A DNA stretch of 64,000 bases from Selenomonas ruminantium subsp. lactilytica TAM6421 (lineage in GTDB: Bacteria > Bacillota > Negativicutes > Selenomonadales > Selenomonadaceae), in NCBI RefSeq assembly GCF_000284095.1, contig NC_017068.1:1302001-1366000 (forward strand). The letters run 5' to 3'. Positions within the stretch are counted from its first letter, which is position 1, and each line of letters begins with the position of its first letter. The notes under the pieces are model-generated. The model was not told the DNA's origin. It did not search any database and was given only the letters and a program-made list of their open reading frames with translations. The position numbers were made by a program, and so were the translations under genes. Shown here one piece after another: positions 42,736-51,481 of the stretch.

Positions 42736-44271
42736 TTAATGAATGTCTTTTTCTAGACTACAAAGATTTTTAATTGGATAATCACAGGAGTTTGGTTTAA
42801 AAAACTCTACGCTAGGCGATCTTTTAAAGGCCATACAATTAATAGGAAATACGTATTTTGAACGTCCAACAGTGGTAATGATTTGATAACCTTTTTTCGA
42901 AATCTCTGTCATTTTTGATCCATTAGGGTGACCATGGGTGTTGCATATTCCATAACTAACAATCGCTATTGGATGTTTGTTGTTGTTTGGGGAAAAAGGA
43001 AATTTACCCATCTTTGATCCGTGATGTGAAACGATAACGTAGTCATAGTTAGAACTTTTCAATTGTTCGGGTATAATCTCATAATCACAATCACCGCATA
43101 GTATTGTGCGATGGGCGGAACTCTTAACAACCATTATTAATCCGAAATTGTTAGCACGAGTGATACCATTGGAAGATTTTCGCTGTCCTGTCCATATTTC
43201 TATACCGCAAAAGTTATTATCTTCTTTATTAAGGATGCGTGTTTGTATTAGTTCTTCATTGATAATGTGAACATTTTTATGTTCGGGTTTAATGAGTTCT
43301 AGGAATATTCGAAATGCATATGAAGATACTCTGTTTGCCTTTCGTTCAATTGTATTATCTTTTTTAAACCAAAGCGAATGTAAATCTGGAATAATCCATC
43401 TCTTAGTGTATACATTATCGTCCCATAATGATAATCCTAATATATGATCTGTATCCCAATGGGATAGAATAATAATATCGGGGAAATGATGCTCTAGTTC
43501 ATCTATAGCATTTTTAATTTCTTTTTGATTCTTTTCTGCTTTATATCTAGTTAATCCAACATCAAAATAGATTTTTTTATTATTAGATCCATTGAGTTTT
43601 ATACAATTTCCTTGTCCGATATTATAACAATATATACAATTTACAGATGCTGGTATTTTTTCATCTATAATTGTGTTGTTAAGCTTGTTTAAATATTCGC
43701 TTTTGTGCTTAAGAAAATAATTGGTCAAATCATCTTCTTCGTTAACATGTTCAGTCGTATCTTGGATATGGAATGTAACATCATTTTCCAAAACTGGACT
43801 GGCAGCAAACATTAAATGACCGTTTATTTCTAAACTATCGTCGCTGGATTTTTTATTGTCAATTTTTGGATTAATTATTCCGGTTAACCAGTGACTAGGT
43901 TTTGGATTCTTAAAATATATACGTAGTATTTCTATGATTAGATATAAAGGAACGCCATCACTGTAAAAACCGAGATAATATGGATGGTCGGATTCTATTT
44001 TATATTCCAAGCGTAGATCGAATTCTAAACTTAATTTTTTTTGATAAAATGGAAGATTCTTGGTCTTGTTGGTTATGTTATAATTATCAGTTAAAAATTT
44101 TTCAAGGCCGTCTATATCATCGTTTTCAATGAGCTCATCAAACTTCTGGTATTTATCTTTACCTAATAACTCACTTAAATTGCCCATAAGTTCATCATTG
44201 AAAATTGGACGTGCATAAAATCGTTCGTTGTTTAATTGTGTAAAATGTTCTCGAAATTCTTCTGGATTCAT
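42736..44271 (-). CDS. metallo-beta-lactamase-fold protein (ComEC/Rec2-like hydrolase domain)
   Basis: Protein of 511 residues. The N-terminal ~210 residues are an unrecognised, polar domain. The C-terminal ~300 residues form an MBL domain: IGQGNCIKLNG then IYFDVG, IIILSHWDTDHILGL (HxxxDH ligands), CGDCDYEII and VIVSHHGSKMG, as in the extracellular-type hydrolase domain of ComEC and in orphan MBL proteins in defence islands. No signal peptide or membrane helix, so it should act in the cytoplasm. Codons are AT-rich compared with neighbours, pointing to separate acquisition. It lies between the two CDCG-module genes. Confidence 0.82.
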   Translation of the reverse strand: MNPEEFREHFTQLNNERFYARPIFNDELMGNLSELLGKDKYQKFDELIENDDIDGLEKFLTDNYNITNKTKNLPFYQKKLSLEFDLRLEYKIESDHPYYLGFYSDGVPLYLIIEILRIYFKNPKPSHWLTGIINPKIDNKKSSDDSLEINGHLMFAASPVLENDVTFHIQDTTEHVNEEDDLTNYFLKHKSEYLNKLNNTIIDEKIPASVNCIYCYNIGQGNCIKLNGSNNKKIYFDVGLTRYKAEKNQKEIKNAIDELEHHFPDIIILSHWDTDHILGLSLWDDNVYTKRWIIPDLHSLWFKKDNTIERKANRVSSYAFRIFLELIKPEHKNVHIINEELIQTRILNKEDNNFCGIEIWTGQRKSSNGITRANNFGLIMVVKSSAHRTILCGDCDYEIIPEQLKSSNYDYVIVSHHGSKMGKFPFSPNNNKHPIAIVSYGICNTHGHPNGSKMTEISKKGYQIITTVGRSKYVFPINCMAFKRSPSVEFFKPNSCDYPIKNLCSLEKDIH

Positions 44272-44654
44272 TAGTAACCTCCAGTAAATTATAATGTTAT
44301 ATCATTTAAATGATAGCATAAATGTGTTCATATTTCTACGGTGGTGATGCAATATATTACAAAATTATAAGGGCTATATTTACAATTTAACGTTAAAAGT
44401 GTACAATATAAGTTAAAGGAAAATAATTTTGGATAAAGTATTTAGTTGAATTTAATGGAAAATAAAGGCTAGTCTAGGCTAGATTCAATAGCGCCAATGA
44501 TAGTGAGACAAGTAAGAGAGGTCGGTGATTAATGACTGGCAGATTGCGGGGGAATTGTTCTTTTTGATATATAAAATATTGCTGAGTTGATTGAAAATTT
44601 GGATAAAAATGGTTGTTGGATTATATGTTAAATAAAAAGAGGATTACATAATTT
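44272..44654. other. AT-rich intergenic region
   Basis: 383 bases between divergent genes. I see promoter-like AT-rich stretches but no gene, repeat of the local families, or RNA that I can support. Confidence 0.5.
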
Positions 44655-45398
44655 ATGAAAAACGAAAAGGAAATAACTATCGAATATTGTATCGATAAAA
44701 AGAAAATGTGCTGCATAACATCTATTGTTGTTTTATTATTGGTCAGCTCCTTGTATCAAGCAGAAATTATAGTGGGGGGATATGCTTATATACCGTTTTT
44801 GCTTTATGTGATATTTAAGTGTATTATAGCTCGTGGTCATTGGAGTAAATGGCATGAGAAATTACACAAAGAAGGGTTTTATTTTAAGAATAACAATGGA
44901 GATGTTATTATACATGCCGGTAAAATCTACACGAAATGCAAGGACGTCATATCTTTTATAAAATGTCTAAAGGGATTGCTGATTGATAAAAGGTGCTACA
45001 CGAAACGAAAAAGCTCCATCTCCATAAAAAATTATATGATGAGATTGCTGGCTGGTAAACGTTATTACACGAAATGTAAGGATGTACCTGTAAATAACTA
45101 TATAATTGGTTTATTGGCACCACTTGCAATGTATATGAGTTTATATTTATTATGGGGGGGGATAATGATAGTATTTCGTGATAACTTTAATATAAGTATA
45201 TATTTATATTATTTTTTAATATTTACTATATTAAACCCAGCTGTTTTTGGCTTTACGGAATTTATGTTTGATATTTGGGTGGCAGGAAAGTTGTTTCTCG
45301 CTACTATGAATAATAAAAAATTTAATGTTAGAACACCTAAACACTATAGATATGGCTATATACTTACCCCTCGCTTGTCAACAGAAGAAAATTTGTGA
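44655..45398 (+). CDS. hypothetical multi-pass membrane protein
   Basis: Protein of 247 residues, very AT-rich. Hydrophobic helices at about 18-37, 43-58, 150-175 and 185-210; between them a basic loop holds three similar Lys/Tyr/Cys-rich segments (YTKCKDV, CYTKRKSS, YYTKCKDV), a small internal repetition. No family recognised. Divergent from the MBL-fold gene; with that gene it forms the AT-rich island between the two CDCG-module genes. Confidence 0.65.
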   Translation: MKNEKEITIEYCIDKKKMCCITSIVVLLLVSSLYQAEIIVGGYAYIPFLLYVIFKCIIARGHWSKWHEKLHKEGFYFKNNNGDVIIHAGKIYTKCKDVISFIKCLKGLLIDKRCYTKRKSSISIKNYMMRLLAGKRYYTKCKDVPVNNYIIGLLAPLAMYMSLYLLWGGIMIVFRDNFNISIYLYYFLIFTILNPAVFGFTEFMFDIWVAGKLFLATMNNKKFNVRTPKHYRYGYILTPRLSTEENL

Positions 45399-45469
45399 AT
45401 CTGAATAAAACAATGTAATAATCATTTTTTATATGCGGACGAAGTGATGTTCTACTATTCAGTCGTTTG

Positions 45470-46445
45470 ATGAGTGGAGCAAAGTATTGCTCTTCGGCGG
45501 CAAGACGTGCATTTTAATAATCTTCAAGCGTTTGGAAGTGTCCAATGTAGTGGTACTTACCTTGGCTGGTAATCACTATTTCATTGTCATTTAAGCGTTT
45601 TCGATTGTGAATGCTTTTTATTCCTGTGTTGCTGTTGGCCTTATAATAACGGATAGAATCGTTAGTGTTTAATTTCTGAGCACGAGTAAGTATGTGGTGT
45701 ATAACCTTGGGGCGGGGCCGTATCCGCAAGTCGCAGCCACAGCTTCGCGTAAGCTCCATGGTATCGGCTAAGGTATCTCACCGCAATCGCAGCGGCATAG
45801 TAGCCTGAATGTATCTGGCTCTGTTTCTACGATTTTGGTAATGGTCAGATGGTGGAAACGTTTGCCAATCATGTTTTCCTTGGTACGAAGCAGGTGGTAT
45901 TGGCAGTTGCCGCAACTGGTGTATTTTCCTTTTAGAAGCGCAGAGGAATAAAAATACGCTTCATTACCGCAGTCACAGAGGCATTGCCAAAGAGATTTAT
46001 ATTTGGGATCGTTGCTGCGGGCAATAACGGTTAGATGGCCAAATCTTCTGCCGGTTAAATCTTCATGGGGATGCTTGGCGGCGTGATGAACACACCCGCA
46101 ACTGGTCTTTTTTCCTGCAAGTATGGTAGAGGCGTGTAACTCAATAGTATTGCCGCATTCACAGTGGCAGAGCCAGCTAGATTTTCTACGGGGATTAGGG
46201 CTTCTGGCAATGACAGTGAGGCGGCCAGTTTTTTTCCCTATAAGGTTTGTCTGTTCATTTCGATTTGTGCGATCAGTGCAGCCACAGCTCCTGTGGCTGC
46301 CTTTTAGCAATCTACAGGAGTAGGTATATATTTCATTACCACAATCACACCGGCAGAGCCAGCCGGCACTGTGATTGGGACGAGTATCTTTAGCTATGAC
46401 GGTAAGATGCCCGAAACGGTCACCGATATGGATGGTAGTAATCAT
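45470..46445 (-). pseudogene. decayed four-module CDCG + AP2-like paralogue
   Basis: Starts at 46445 behind GGAG and encodes four modules of the same kind as the nine-module protein. The first (GDRFGHLTVIAKD) and the last two (CGNCQYHL variant, then IGKRFHHLT) correspond closely to modules 1, 8 and 9 there. In the last module the frame is broken near 45770 (CDCGEIP then TAG); dropping to the adjacent frame restores TLADTMELTRSCGC and continues through KLNTNDSIRYYKANSNTG into the AP2-like domain. That domain is itself cut by an in-frame TAA at 45512-45514, after which homology goes on (ARLAAEEQYFAPLI). Two lesions make it a pseudogene. Confidence 0.8.
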
Positions 46446-46545
46446 GGCATACTCCTATAGTTATGCGGATATAACAGACGGCTAAGACGTTATTATAGCT
46501 TGATTATACCATGTTTTCAGGGGATTGCGCATGAATGGATGACAC

Positions 46546-46573
46546 AAAAAGCCCGCCAGTTGCTAGTGGCGGG
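46546..46573 (-). terminator. minus-strand rho-independent terminator
   Basis: Stem CCCGCCA/TGGCGGG with eight-base loop and five Ts on the minus strand, 28 bases behind the stop of the 54-residue gene. Confidence 0.88.
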
Positions 46574-46600
46574 TTTGGTAGGAATATAGAACTGGGGGTA

Positions 46601-46765
46601 TTAGCGATTCAAGTCAAAGTCTGCTACATGACAATCCATGAGCGTTGCGGGATCAACATTAGAGTAGACACCAGGACGAACTTCGAACATATTGAGGTTG
46701 TCGGAGTTTTCCTCCATAATTACACGGTTGTAATCTGCCACGAGGTTAAAAAGCATATTCATCAT
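46601..46765 (-). CDS. small acidic protein, 54 residues
   Basis: A short gene missed by length cut-offs. It reads MMNMLFNLVADYNRVI then continues to ...CHVADFDLNR, with AAGGAGCGG well placed before ATG 46765 and a terminator right behind its stop. Net acidic, with a hydrophobic N-terminal helix. No family recognised. The good ribosome-binding site and private terminator argue that it is real. Confidence 0.65.
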   Translation of the reverse strand: MMNMLFNLVADYNRVIMEENSDNLNMFEVRPGVYSNVDPATLMDCHVADFDLNR

Positions 46766-46941
46766 GATAATCCGCTCCTTCTTTGCTCATAAACTATATA
46801 TATGAACTACCATACTTTATATTTACTTATATTATGACACAGCAGGGGAATGATGTATAATATTGTTTTTTGATAGATATATAGGGGGATCCTATTGAAA
46901 ATATTAATGGAATAAGCTGTGACTGTTGGTTGAATGATACT

Positions 46942-46962
46942 CGATGTTAATAATTAACATCG
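46942..46962. repeat. palindrome 3 (candidate parS)
   Basis: CG-ATGTTAATAATTAACAT-CG, 21 bases perfect around 46952, just downstream of radC copy 1 (minus strand). Confidence 0.8.
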
Positions 46963-47001
46963 GTAATGACGGAAAATGTACGGAAGAGTCAGGGTGGCCT
47001 T

Positions 47002-47586
47002 TTAGGAAATAATGCCTCGCTCTTTCATACTGTAATATCTCTTGCGCCCGATGATGACATGATCTAAGACAGGGATGTCCATGATTTTACCTGCTTCGAC
47101 CAGCTGATTGGTAACGGAATAATCTTCGCCGCTTGGCGTGGGATCACCGCTGGGATGATTATGGACAAGGACGATGGAGGCACATGGATATTTTAATGTT
47201 TCAGAGAATACTTCTCTGGGATGAACGATTGAAGAGGTTAGTGAGCCGATGGATATGGTGGGGGTGGCCAGTACCTGCATATGTGTATTCAGCAGGGCAA
47301 TCATGAAATGTTCCTTCGTTTCATGGAGCAGTCTGGGAATAAAGAGATTTGCAACATCATTGGCGGTGTGAATAAATGGTTTTTCATCGGGAGATTCATT
47401 CAAAATGCGGCGGACAATCTCTTTTAAGGCATAGATCTTGGCAGCTTTTTTCATACCGATTCCCTTGATTGACAATGGCGCTGTCAAGATGTCCGAGATA
47501 TTATTGCAGGCAAGATTTTTGGCAGGTACGTTCAGCAGCGAAGCAAGCAGAGATTCATTTGATTCAAAGTACAAGTTTTTGTCCAT
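47002..47586 (-). CDS. radC: RadC-family JAB/MPN-domain protein, copy 1
   Basis: 194-residue protein from the ATG at 47586, behind GGAGGAA (the in-frame ATG 15 bases earlier overlaps that site). Helix-hairpin-helix region (LSIKGIGMKKAAKIYALKEIVRR) and then the JAMM metal site: VHPREVF, VLVHNHPSGDPTPSGED (HxH...D). RadC proteins of mobile elements are common; a DNA-repair role is no longer generally accepted and the activity is uncertain. About 60% of residues agree with copy 2 at 50,383. Confidence 0.93.
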   Translation of the reverse strand: MDKNLYFESNESLLASLLNVPAKNLACNNISDILTAPLSIKGIGMKKAAKIYALKEIVRRILNESPDEKPFIHTANDVANLFIPRLLHETKEHFMIALLNTHMQVLATPTISIGSLTSSIVHPREVFSETLKYPCASIVLVHNHPSGDPTPSGEDYSVTNQLVEAGKIMDIPVLDHVIIGRKRYYSMKERGIIS

Positions 47587-47779
47587 AGCGAATTCCTCCA
47601 TAGTGTGCAGGGAAAAGCTGTCTGTGATCAGCTTTTCCTTCAGCGTGTTGTCATTAAGCAGATTGATATCCGAAAGTGAACATTTGACGCGCTGGTTGGC
47701 TCACTCCTGCTGCATGGCGGTGGTTTGACTTTCCTTTGTGTCAGCTCTATACTATCTAACGTAGGAGGAGATGGAGTAG

Positions 47780-48493
47780 ATGTCTATGGTGTTACGTTAT
47801 TTTTTGTTCGTTGTTGCAGTTATCGTATAGGCGTCTGGGATAGCACTGGTGGTTAAGAGTATGCTGGGAACTTCACCTATTTCCAGCCTGCCATATGTCA
47901 TTAGTCTGGCATCGCCATTTACATTGGGGCAGATGACCTTTTCAATTAACATGTTGCTGGTGCTGGGTCAGTACTTGTTGCTCCGTAGAGCTTTTGATAA
48001 TATCCAGTTCCTGCAGATCCCGGTAACATTGATATTCTCCTGGTTTATTGATTTTTTCATGGATGCATGGGCGTGGATCGTTCCTACAAATTACGTATTC
48101 CAGCTGCTGCCTTTGCTTATTGGCACCACTTTGATAGCCTTTGGCGTAGCTGTCCAGGGAATTGCCAATGTACTGATGCTTCCCGGCGAAGGAATAGTAT
48201 ATGCTGTATCCCGGCATTTCCGCATTGAATTCGGCAAGGTGAAAACAGCCAATGATGTCAGCCTTGTGTCACTAGCCGCTGTGATTTCGTTGATATATCT
48301 TGATGGAATTGAAGGCATACGGGAAGGCACACTGATATCGGCCTTGATTACGGGAACTATAGCGAGACATTTCCTTAAACATCTGAGCAGGGTGGATGAG
48401 AATGGTAAATTGATATTCCATCCGCACTTACGGGAGAAAAATAAGGATATGCAGGATTGTCCAGAGCAGAAGATAAGCCTGGAAAATGGATGA
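47780..48493 (+). pseudogene. YczE/YitT-like membrane protein interrupted by an in-frame TAG
   Basis: The natural start is ATG 47780, behind GGAGGAG. The frame reads MSMVLRYFLFVVAVIV, then TAG (47828-47830), then ASGIALVVKSMLGTSPISSLPYVIS and on to 48493, with about five to six hydrophobic helices. The stop lies in the first membrane helix. The residual frame could start at GTG 47849, but that lacks a ribosome-binding site and would lose the first helix. A single nonsense mutation is the simplest reading; the remainder is undamaged, so it is recent. Confidence 0.75.
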
Positions 48494-48512
48494 AGTCCTG
48501 AATCTTGGCATC

Positions 48513-48557
48513 AAAAAAGCCCATCCTGAGGGTGATTGAATCACTCCAGGATGGGCT
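48513..48557. terminator. bidirectional terminator
   Basis: Stem AGCCCATCCTG/CAGGATGGGCT with an inner GTGATT/AATCAC pairing; A6 on the left and TTT on the right serve the convergent genes on both sides. Confidence 0.88.
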
Positions 48558-48570
48558 TTGCTATTGTATA

Positions 48571-48774
48571 TCAGGCCTTGATGAACTCCAAAACATCATT
48601 GGCTGACAGGTTGTTGGCAGTCATGTACTCAGTGAGGGCCTTGTAGTCATCAGCAGCTTTCTTTTCTTTCAGGGTGCTGAGCTGGGCCTTTAACGTTTTG
48701 ATCTCGCTCTGCTTCTTTGCAATCTTAGCCTCGATAGTGGTAATTTTTTCAGCGTAATTGGTTTGTCTTGCCAT
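48571..48774 (-). CDS. small coiled-coil protein, 67 residues
   Basis: Starts MARQTNYAEKITTIEAKIAK, a coiled coil over residues ~8-45 (KKQSEIKTLKAQLSTLKEKK), then a short helix-turn (TANNLSANDVLEFIKA). Similar short coiled-coil proteins (DUF4315-type) are frequent in plasmids and conjugative elements; that assignment is tentative. Ribosome-binding site AGGAGGTTC precedes ATG 48774. Confidence 0.75.
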   Translation of the reverse strand: MARQTNYAEKITTIEAKIAKKQSEIKTLKAQLSTLKEKKAADDYKALTEYMTANNLSANDVLEFIKA

Positions 48775-48926
48775 TTATGAATGAACCTCCTAAAAATAAT
48801 ACTCAACTATTTTACATAAAATCAGTTGTTTTCGCAAGTTTTACGATATCGCTGCATTACTACAGCAGCATCATTTTTGACATCTGTTGTCTGTTTATCT
48901 ATACTGAAGGAAAAGGGGGAATTTTG

Positions 48927-49487
48927 ATGAGCAAACTTACATTGGATAGAGCCAAGGAGATCCTGGCAAAACATACTACTGAGGAACATCTGTTCCATCA
49001 TGCTGCTGCTGTCAGCGCGGCCATGGGAGCCATGGCTGAAGCCTATGGGGAAGATAAGGATTATTGGGCTGCTATTGGCTGGCTTCATGATGTGGATTAT
49101 GAAAAGTTCCCGGATGAGCATTGCCATCATGTACGGGAATTGTTAGCGCCGGAAGGTGTGGATGAGGAAGACATCAAAGCTATCATTACTCACGGATACG
49201 AAATTACGACAGATGAGGCAGAGCCGATAAGCAATCTGGAAAAAAGTCTCTTTGCCGTGGATGAACTTACTGGTATCATACAGGCATACGCACTCATGCG
49301 CCCGGAAAAGATGGAGAGCATGGCTGTTAAATCGCTGAAAAAGAAGTATAAAGACAAGCGGTTCGCTGCCAAGTGTAACCGGGAAATCATTGATAAGGGC
49401 GTCGAAAAACTGGGAATGGAACTTAGTGAGGTTATGGGCCACTGCATTAAGGGCATGACTGAGCATAGCGATGAGATAGGACTGTAG
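48927..49487 (+). CDS. HD-domain phosphohydrolase
   Basis: 186 residues from ATG 48927 (AAGGGGGA upstream; a longer in-frame extension lacks coding character). HD motif: LFHHAAAVSAAMGAMAE, then WAAIGWLHDVDYEKFPDEHCHHV. Family members hydrolyse nucleotides or phospho-compounds; the substrate is unknown. Confidence 0.88.
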   Translation: MSKLTLDRAKEILAKHTTEEHLFHHAAAVSAAMGAMAEAYGEDKDYWAAIGWLHDVDYEKFPDEHCHHVRELLAPEGVDEEDIKAIITHGYEITTDEAEPISNLEKSLFAVDELTGIIQAYALMRPEKMESMAVKSLKKKYKDKRFAAKCNREIIDKGVEKLGMELSEVMGHCIKGMTEHSDEIGL

Positions 49488-49505
49488 TAGCAGGGGGAAG
49501 AGATA

Positions 49506-50258
49506 ATGCGAAGTGTGAAACTGGGTTATGTCGGGGTATTACTCGGATTGCTGTTGCTTTGCTTCAGTACGGTGGCGATGGCGGCCTATGATCCTACAGA
49601 AAAGATTTTGTCCAGACTGCAGGGGGCGTGGTATGATTCTGCGGGCAATGTTGTCCTGAACTTTACAGGAGATACTGTTAATGGCTGCAAAATAGTAGGT
49701 GCTTACAATCCGGCAGGTGGAAGCTCTGATTTTAGCTGTCTTATCCGGATAATCGAAAACGGGGAATACCGTGATCTGCCGATTGTAGCTGAAAACTTAG
49801 GGCCTGATAATTATCATGCCCATGTTATCCTTAATGGAGATAACCGTGACGAAAATAAGGGTACGCTGCTTATGCGCACCACAACTGCTCAGTATCAGGA
49901 AACCGTTGGTGGCATAGGGATAGATATGCCGGAAAAAGAAGTCCTTGCCAAATACGGGCAGCCGGATGTTATTGGCATTGAGCGAGGCGTTCCTATTTGG
50001 AAATATCAAAGTTTGGGACTGGAACTATCCATGAGACATCAGCGGGTTTGGATTATCAAGATTCTTAGGAATGGCAATCGTCACTTCGACAGGACGGGGT
50101 TCAACTGCGCTAATGCGCCCTATGAATTTCGGGAGGCCTATAGCTTTAATCGTGTTCCGGCGGCTGGTACATTCGGAGCTTTTTGTGTAGGGCACGGCGA
50201 ATATATGTGGTTTGATAATTATCCCAACAGCATAACGCTGTCTACATTCTGGAATTGA
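49506..50258 (+). CDS. secreted protein of unknown function
   Basis: 250 residues with a cleavable signal peptide (LGYVGVLLGLLLLCFSTVAMA). The mature part begins with a beta-rich domain (LQGAWYDSAGNVVLNFTGDTVNGCKIVGAY) resembling small lipocalin-like folds. The second half has GIGIDMPEKEVLAKYGQPDVIG, a pattern of SmpA/OmlA-like or SLAP repeats. No family assigned. Two other secreted proteins of similar style lie at 61,757-63,019. Confidence 0.75.
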   Translation: MRSVKLGYVGVLLGLLLLCFSTVAMAAYDPTEKILSRLQGAWYDSAGNVVLNFTGDTVNGCKIVGAYNPAGGSSDFSCLIRIIENGEYRDLPIVAENLGPDNYHAHVILNGDNRDENKGTLLMRTTTAQYQETVGGIGIDMPEKEVLAKYGQPDVIGIERGVPIWKYQSLGLELSMRHQRVWIIKILRNGNRHFDRTGFNCANAPYEFREAYSFNRVPAAGTFGAFCVGHGEYMWFDNYPNSITLSTFWN

Positions 50259-50266
50259 CGAGTGGA

Positions 50267-50283
50267 ATGTTAATAATTAACAT
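50267..50283. repeat. palindrome 4 (candidate parS)
   Basis: ATGTTAATAATTAACAT, 17 bases perfect around 50275, between the secreted-protein gene and a GTAATG repeat cluster. Confidence 0.8.
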
Positions 50284-50286
50284 CCT

Positions 50287-50339
50287 GCAATGGTTTGTAA
50301 TGTCTTTTACTAGTAATGAATTGGTAATGATTTGTAATG
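50287..50339. repeat. GTAATG repeat cluster, five units
   Basis: Units GCAATG/GTAATG start at 50287, 50297, 50313, 50324 and 50334 (steps of 10, 16, 11 and 10), about one helical turn apart. Same motif clusters lie at 51690, 63141 and 63881. Confidence 0.7.
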
Positions 50340-50382
50340 CTCGGAGCGATTTTGGGGGCAGGCGTATAGCCTGTCCCCTTAG

Positions 50383-50967
50383 TTATGCCATGTTGCCCCT
50401 TTCTTTCATACTGCAATAATTTTTGTTGCCAATGATGATATGGTCTAAAATGGGGACGCTCATAATTTTGCCAGCTTTGCGCAGCCTTTCGGTAACGGCG
50501 ATGTCTTCCCTGCTGGGGGTGGGGTCGCCGCTGGGGTGGTTATGGACAAGGATTATGGAAGCGCAGGGATATTTTATCGCCTCTGCAAAAACTTCTCTTG
50601 GATGTACGACTGAAGCGGAAAGGGAACCAATGGAAATGGTGGGGGTAGCTATTATCTTGTTCTTGGTGTCCAGCAAGGCAAGCATAAACTGTTCCTTGGT
50701 CTTGTGGAGCATGATGGGCATAAAGAAATCGGCAACATCTTCGGGGCCGTGAATAGTGGGGGTATCATTGGGGGATTCCTCCATAATACGGCGCACGACT
50801 TCCTTGATGACATAGATTTTAGATGCCTTCTTCGTGCCAACCCCCGTTATTGACAAGGGCGCGGTCAAGATATCCGAGATGTTTTTGCAGGCAAGATTTT
50901 CAGCGGGGATATTCAGCAGAGTAGAAAGCAGGGTGGCATTGGATTCGTGGGTTAAATCTCGATTCAT
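50383..50967 (-). CDS. radC: RadC-family JAB/MPN-domain protein, copy 2
   Basis: 194 residues from ATG 50967, behind GGAGGAATTG. Same architecture as copy 1: helix-hairpin-helix (LSITGVGTKKASKIYVIKEVVRR) and JAMM residues in VLVHNHPSGDPTPSRED-type motif. Lies downstream of ssb on the same strand, with a hairpin in the 60-base gap, so the two are probably co-transcribed. Confidence 0.93.
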   Translation of the reverse strand: MNRDLTHESNATLLSTLLNIPAENLACKNISDILTAPLSITGVGTKKASKIYVIKEVVRRIMEESPNDTPTIHGPEDVADFFMPIMLHKTKEQFMLALLDTKNKIIATPTISIGSLSASVVHPREVFAEAIKYPCASIILVHNHPSGDPTPSREDIAVTERLRKAGKIMSVPILDHIIIGNKNYCSMKERGNMA

Positions 50968-51030
50968 GGTCAATTCCTCCATAATGGTACAGGGGGAGGC
51001 TGGTGGCCAGCCTCTTTCCCTGAATGATGG

Positions 51031-51408
51031 TCAGGCAGATTTCTTGGCTTTGGATTTTTTACTGCCCTTGTCGTCACTGGCTTCTTCCTTGCGAGCAGGC
51101 TTGGACAGGAAATGTACTTTTTCGGCGATGGCGTCTGTTACATAACAACGCTCGCCATCCTTTTCATAGCTTCGCCGTTGCAGTCTGCCTTCAATTTCGA
51201 TGAGCTGACCTTTTACAAGGTGTGCGGCACAGTTTTCGGCCAGTTTTCCCCATACCGTGACAGGGATAAATTCGGTCTTGGGTTCCTCGCCTTCCTTGAA
51301 ATAATCAGATTTTACGGCCAGATTGATGGTAATGACGTGATTGTCGTTGCTGGTTTTATAGAGTTTGATTTCCTGTGCTACGCGTCCGCTGAGTGATACA
51401 ACGTTCAT
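51031..51408 (-). CDS. ssb: single-stranded DNA-binding protein lacking the acidic tip
   Basis: OB-fold SSB of 125 residues: MNVVSLSGRVAQEIKLYKTSN, VWGKLAENCAAHLVKGQLIEIEGRLQRRSYEKDG and CYVTDAIAEKVHFL are the expected strands. The C-terminus is Lys/Ser-rich (KGSKKSKAKKSA) and has no acidic DDDIPF-like tip, which normally recruits partner proteins, so this element-borne SSB may be specialised. AGGAGGAATTC precedes the ATG. The upstream region contains a large structured element and GTAATG repeats. Confidence 0.92.
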   Translation of the reverse strand: MNVVSLSGRVAQEIKLYKTSNDNHVITINLAVKSDYFKEGEEPKTEFIPVTVWGKLAENCAAHLVKGQLIEIEGRLQRRSYEKDGERCYVTDAIAEKVHFLSKPARKEEASDDKGSKKSKAKKSA

Positions 51409-51481
51409 TTTGAATTCCTCCTAACAGATGTCAGTTGATAACGTTGCAGGCCTTTGATTACCTCCCTTTGCCGCCTGCCAG

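Noticed and set aside
47602-47700. N-terminal extension of radC copy 1 (frame open upstream of the ATG)
   Set aside because: GGAGGAA directly before ATG 47586 and the equal layout at copy 2 fix the start; the upstream open stretch has no start codon with a ribosome-binding site.
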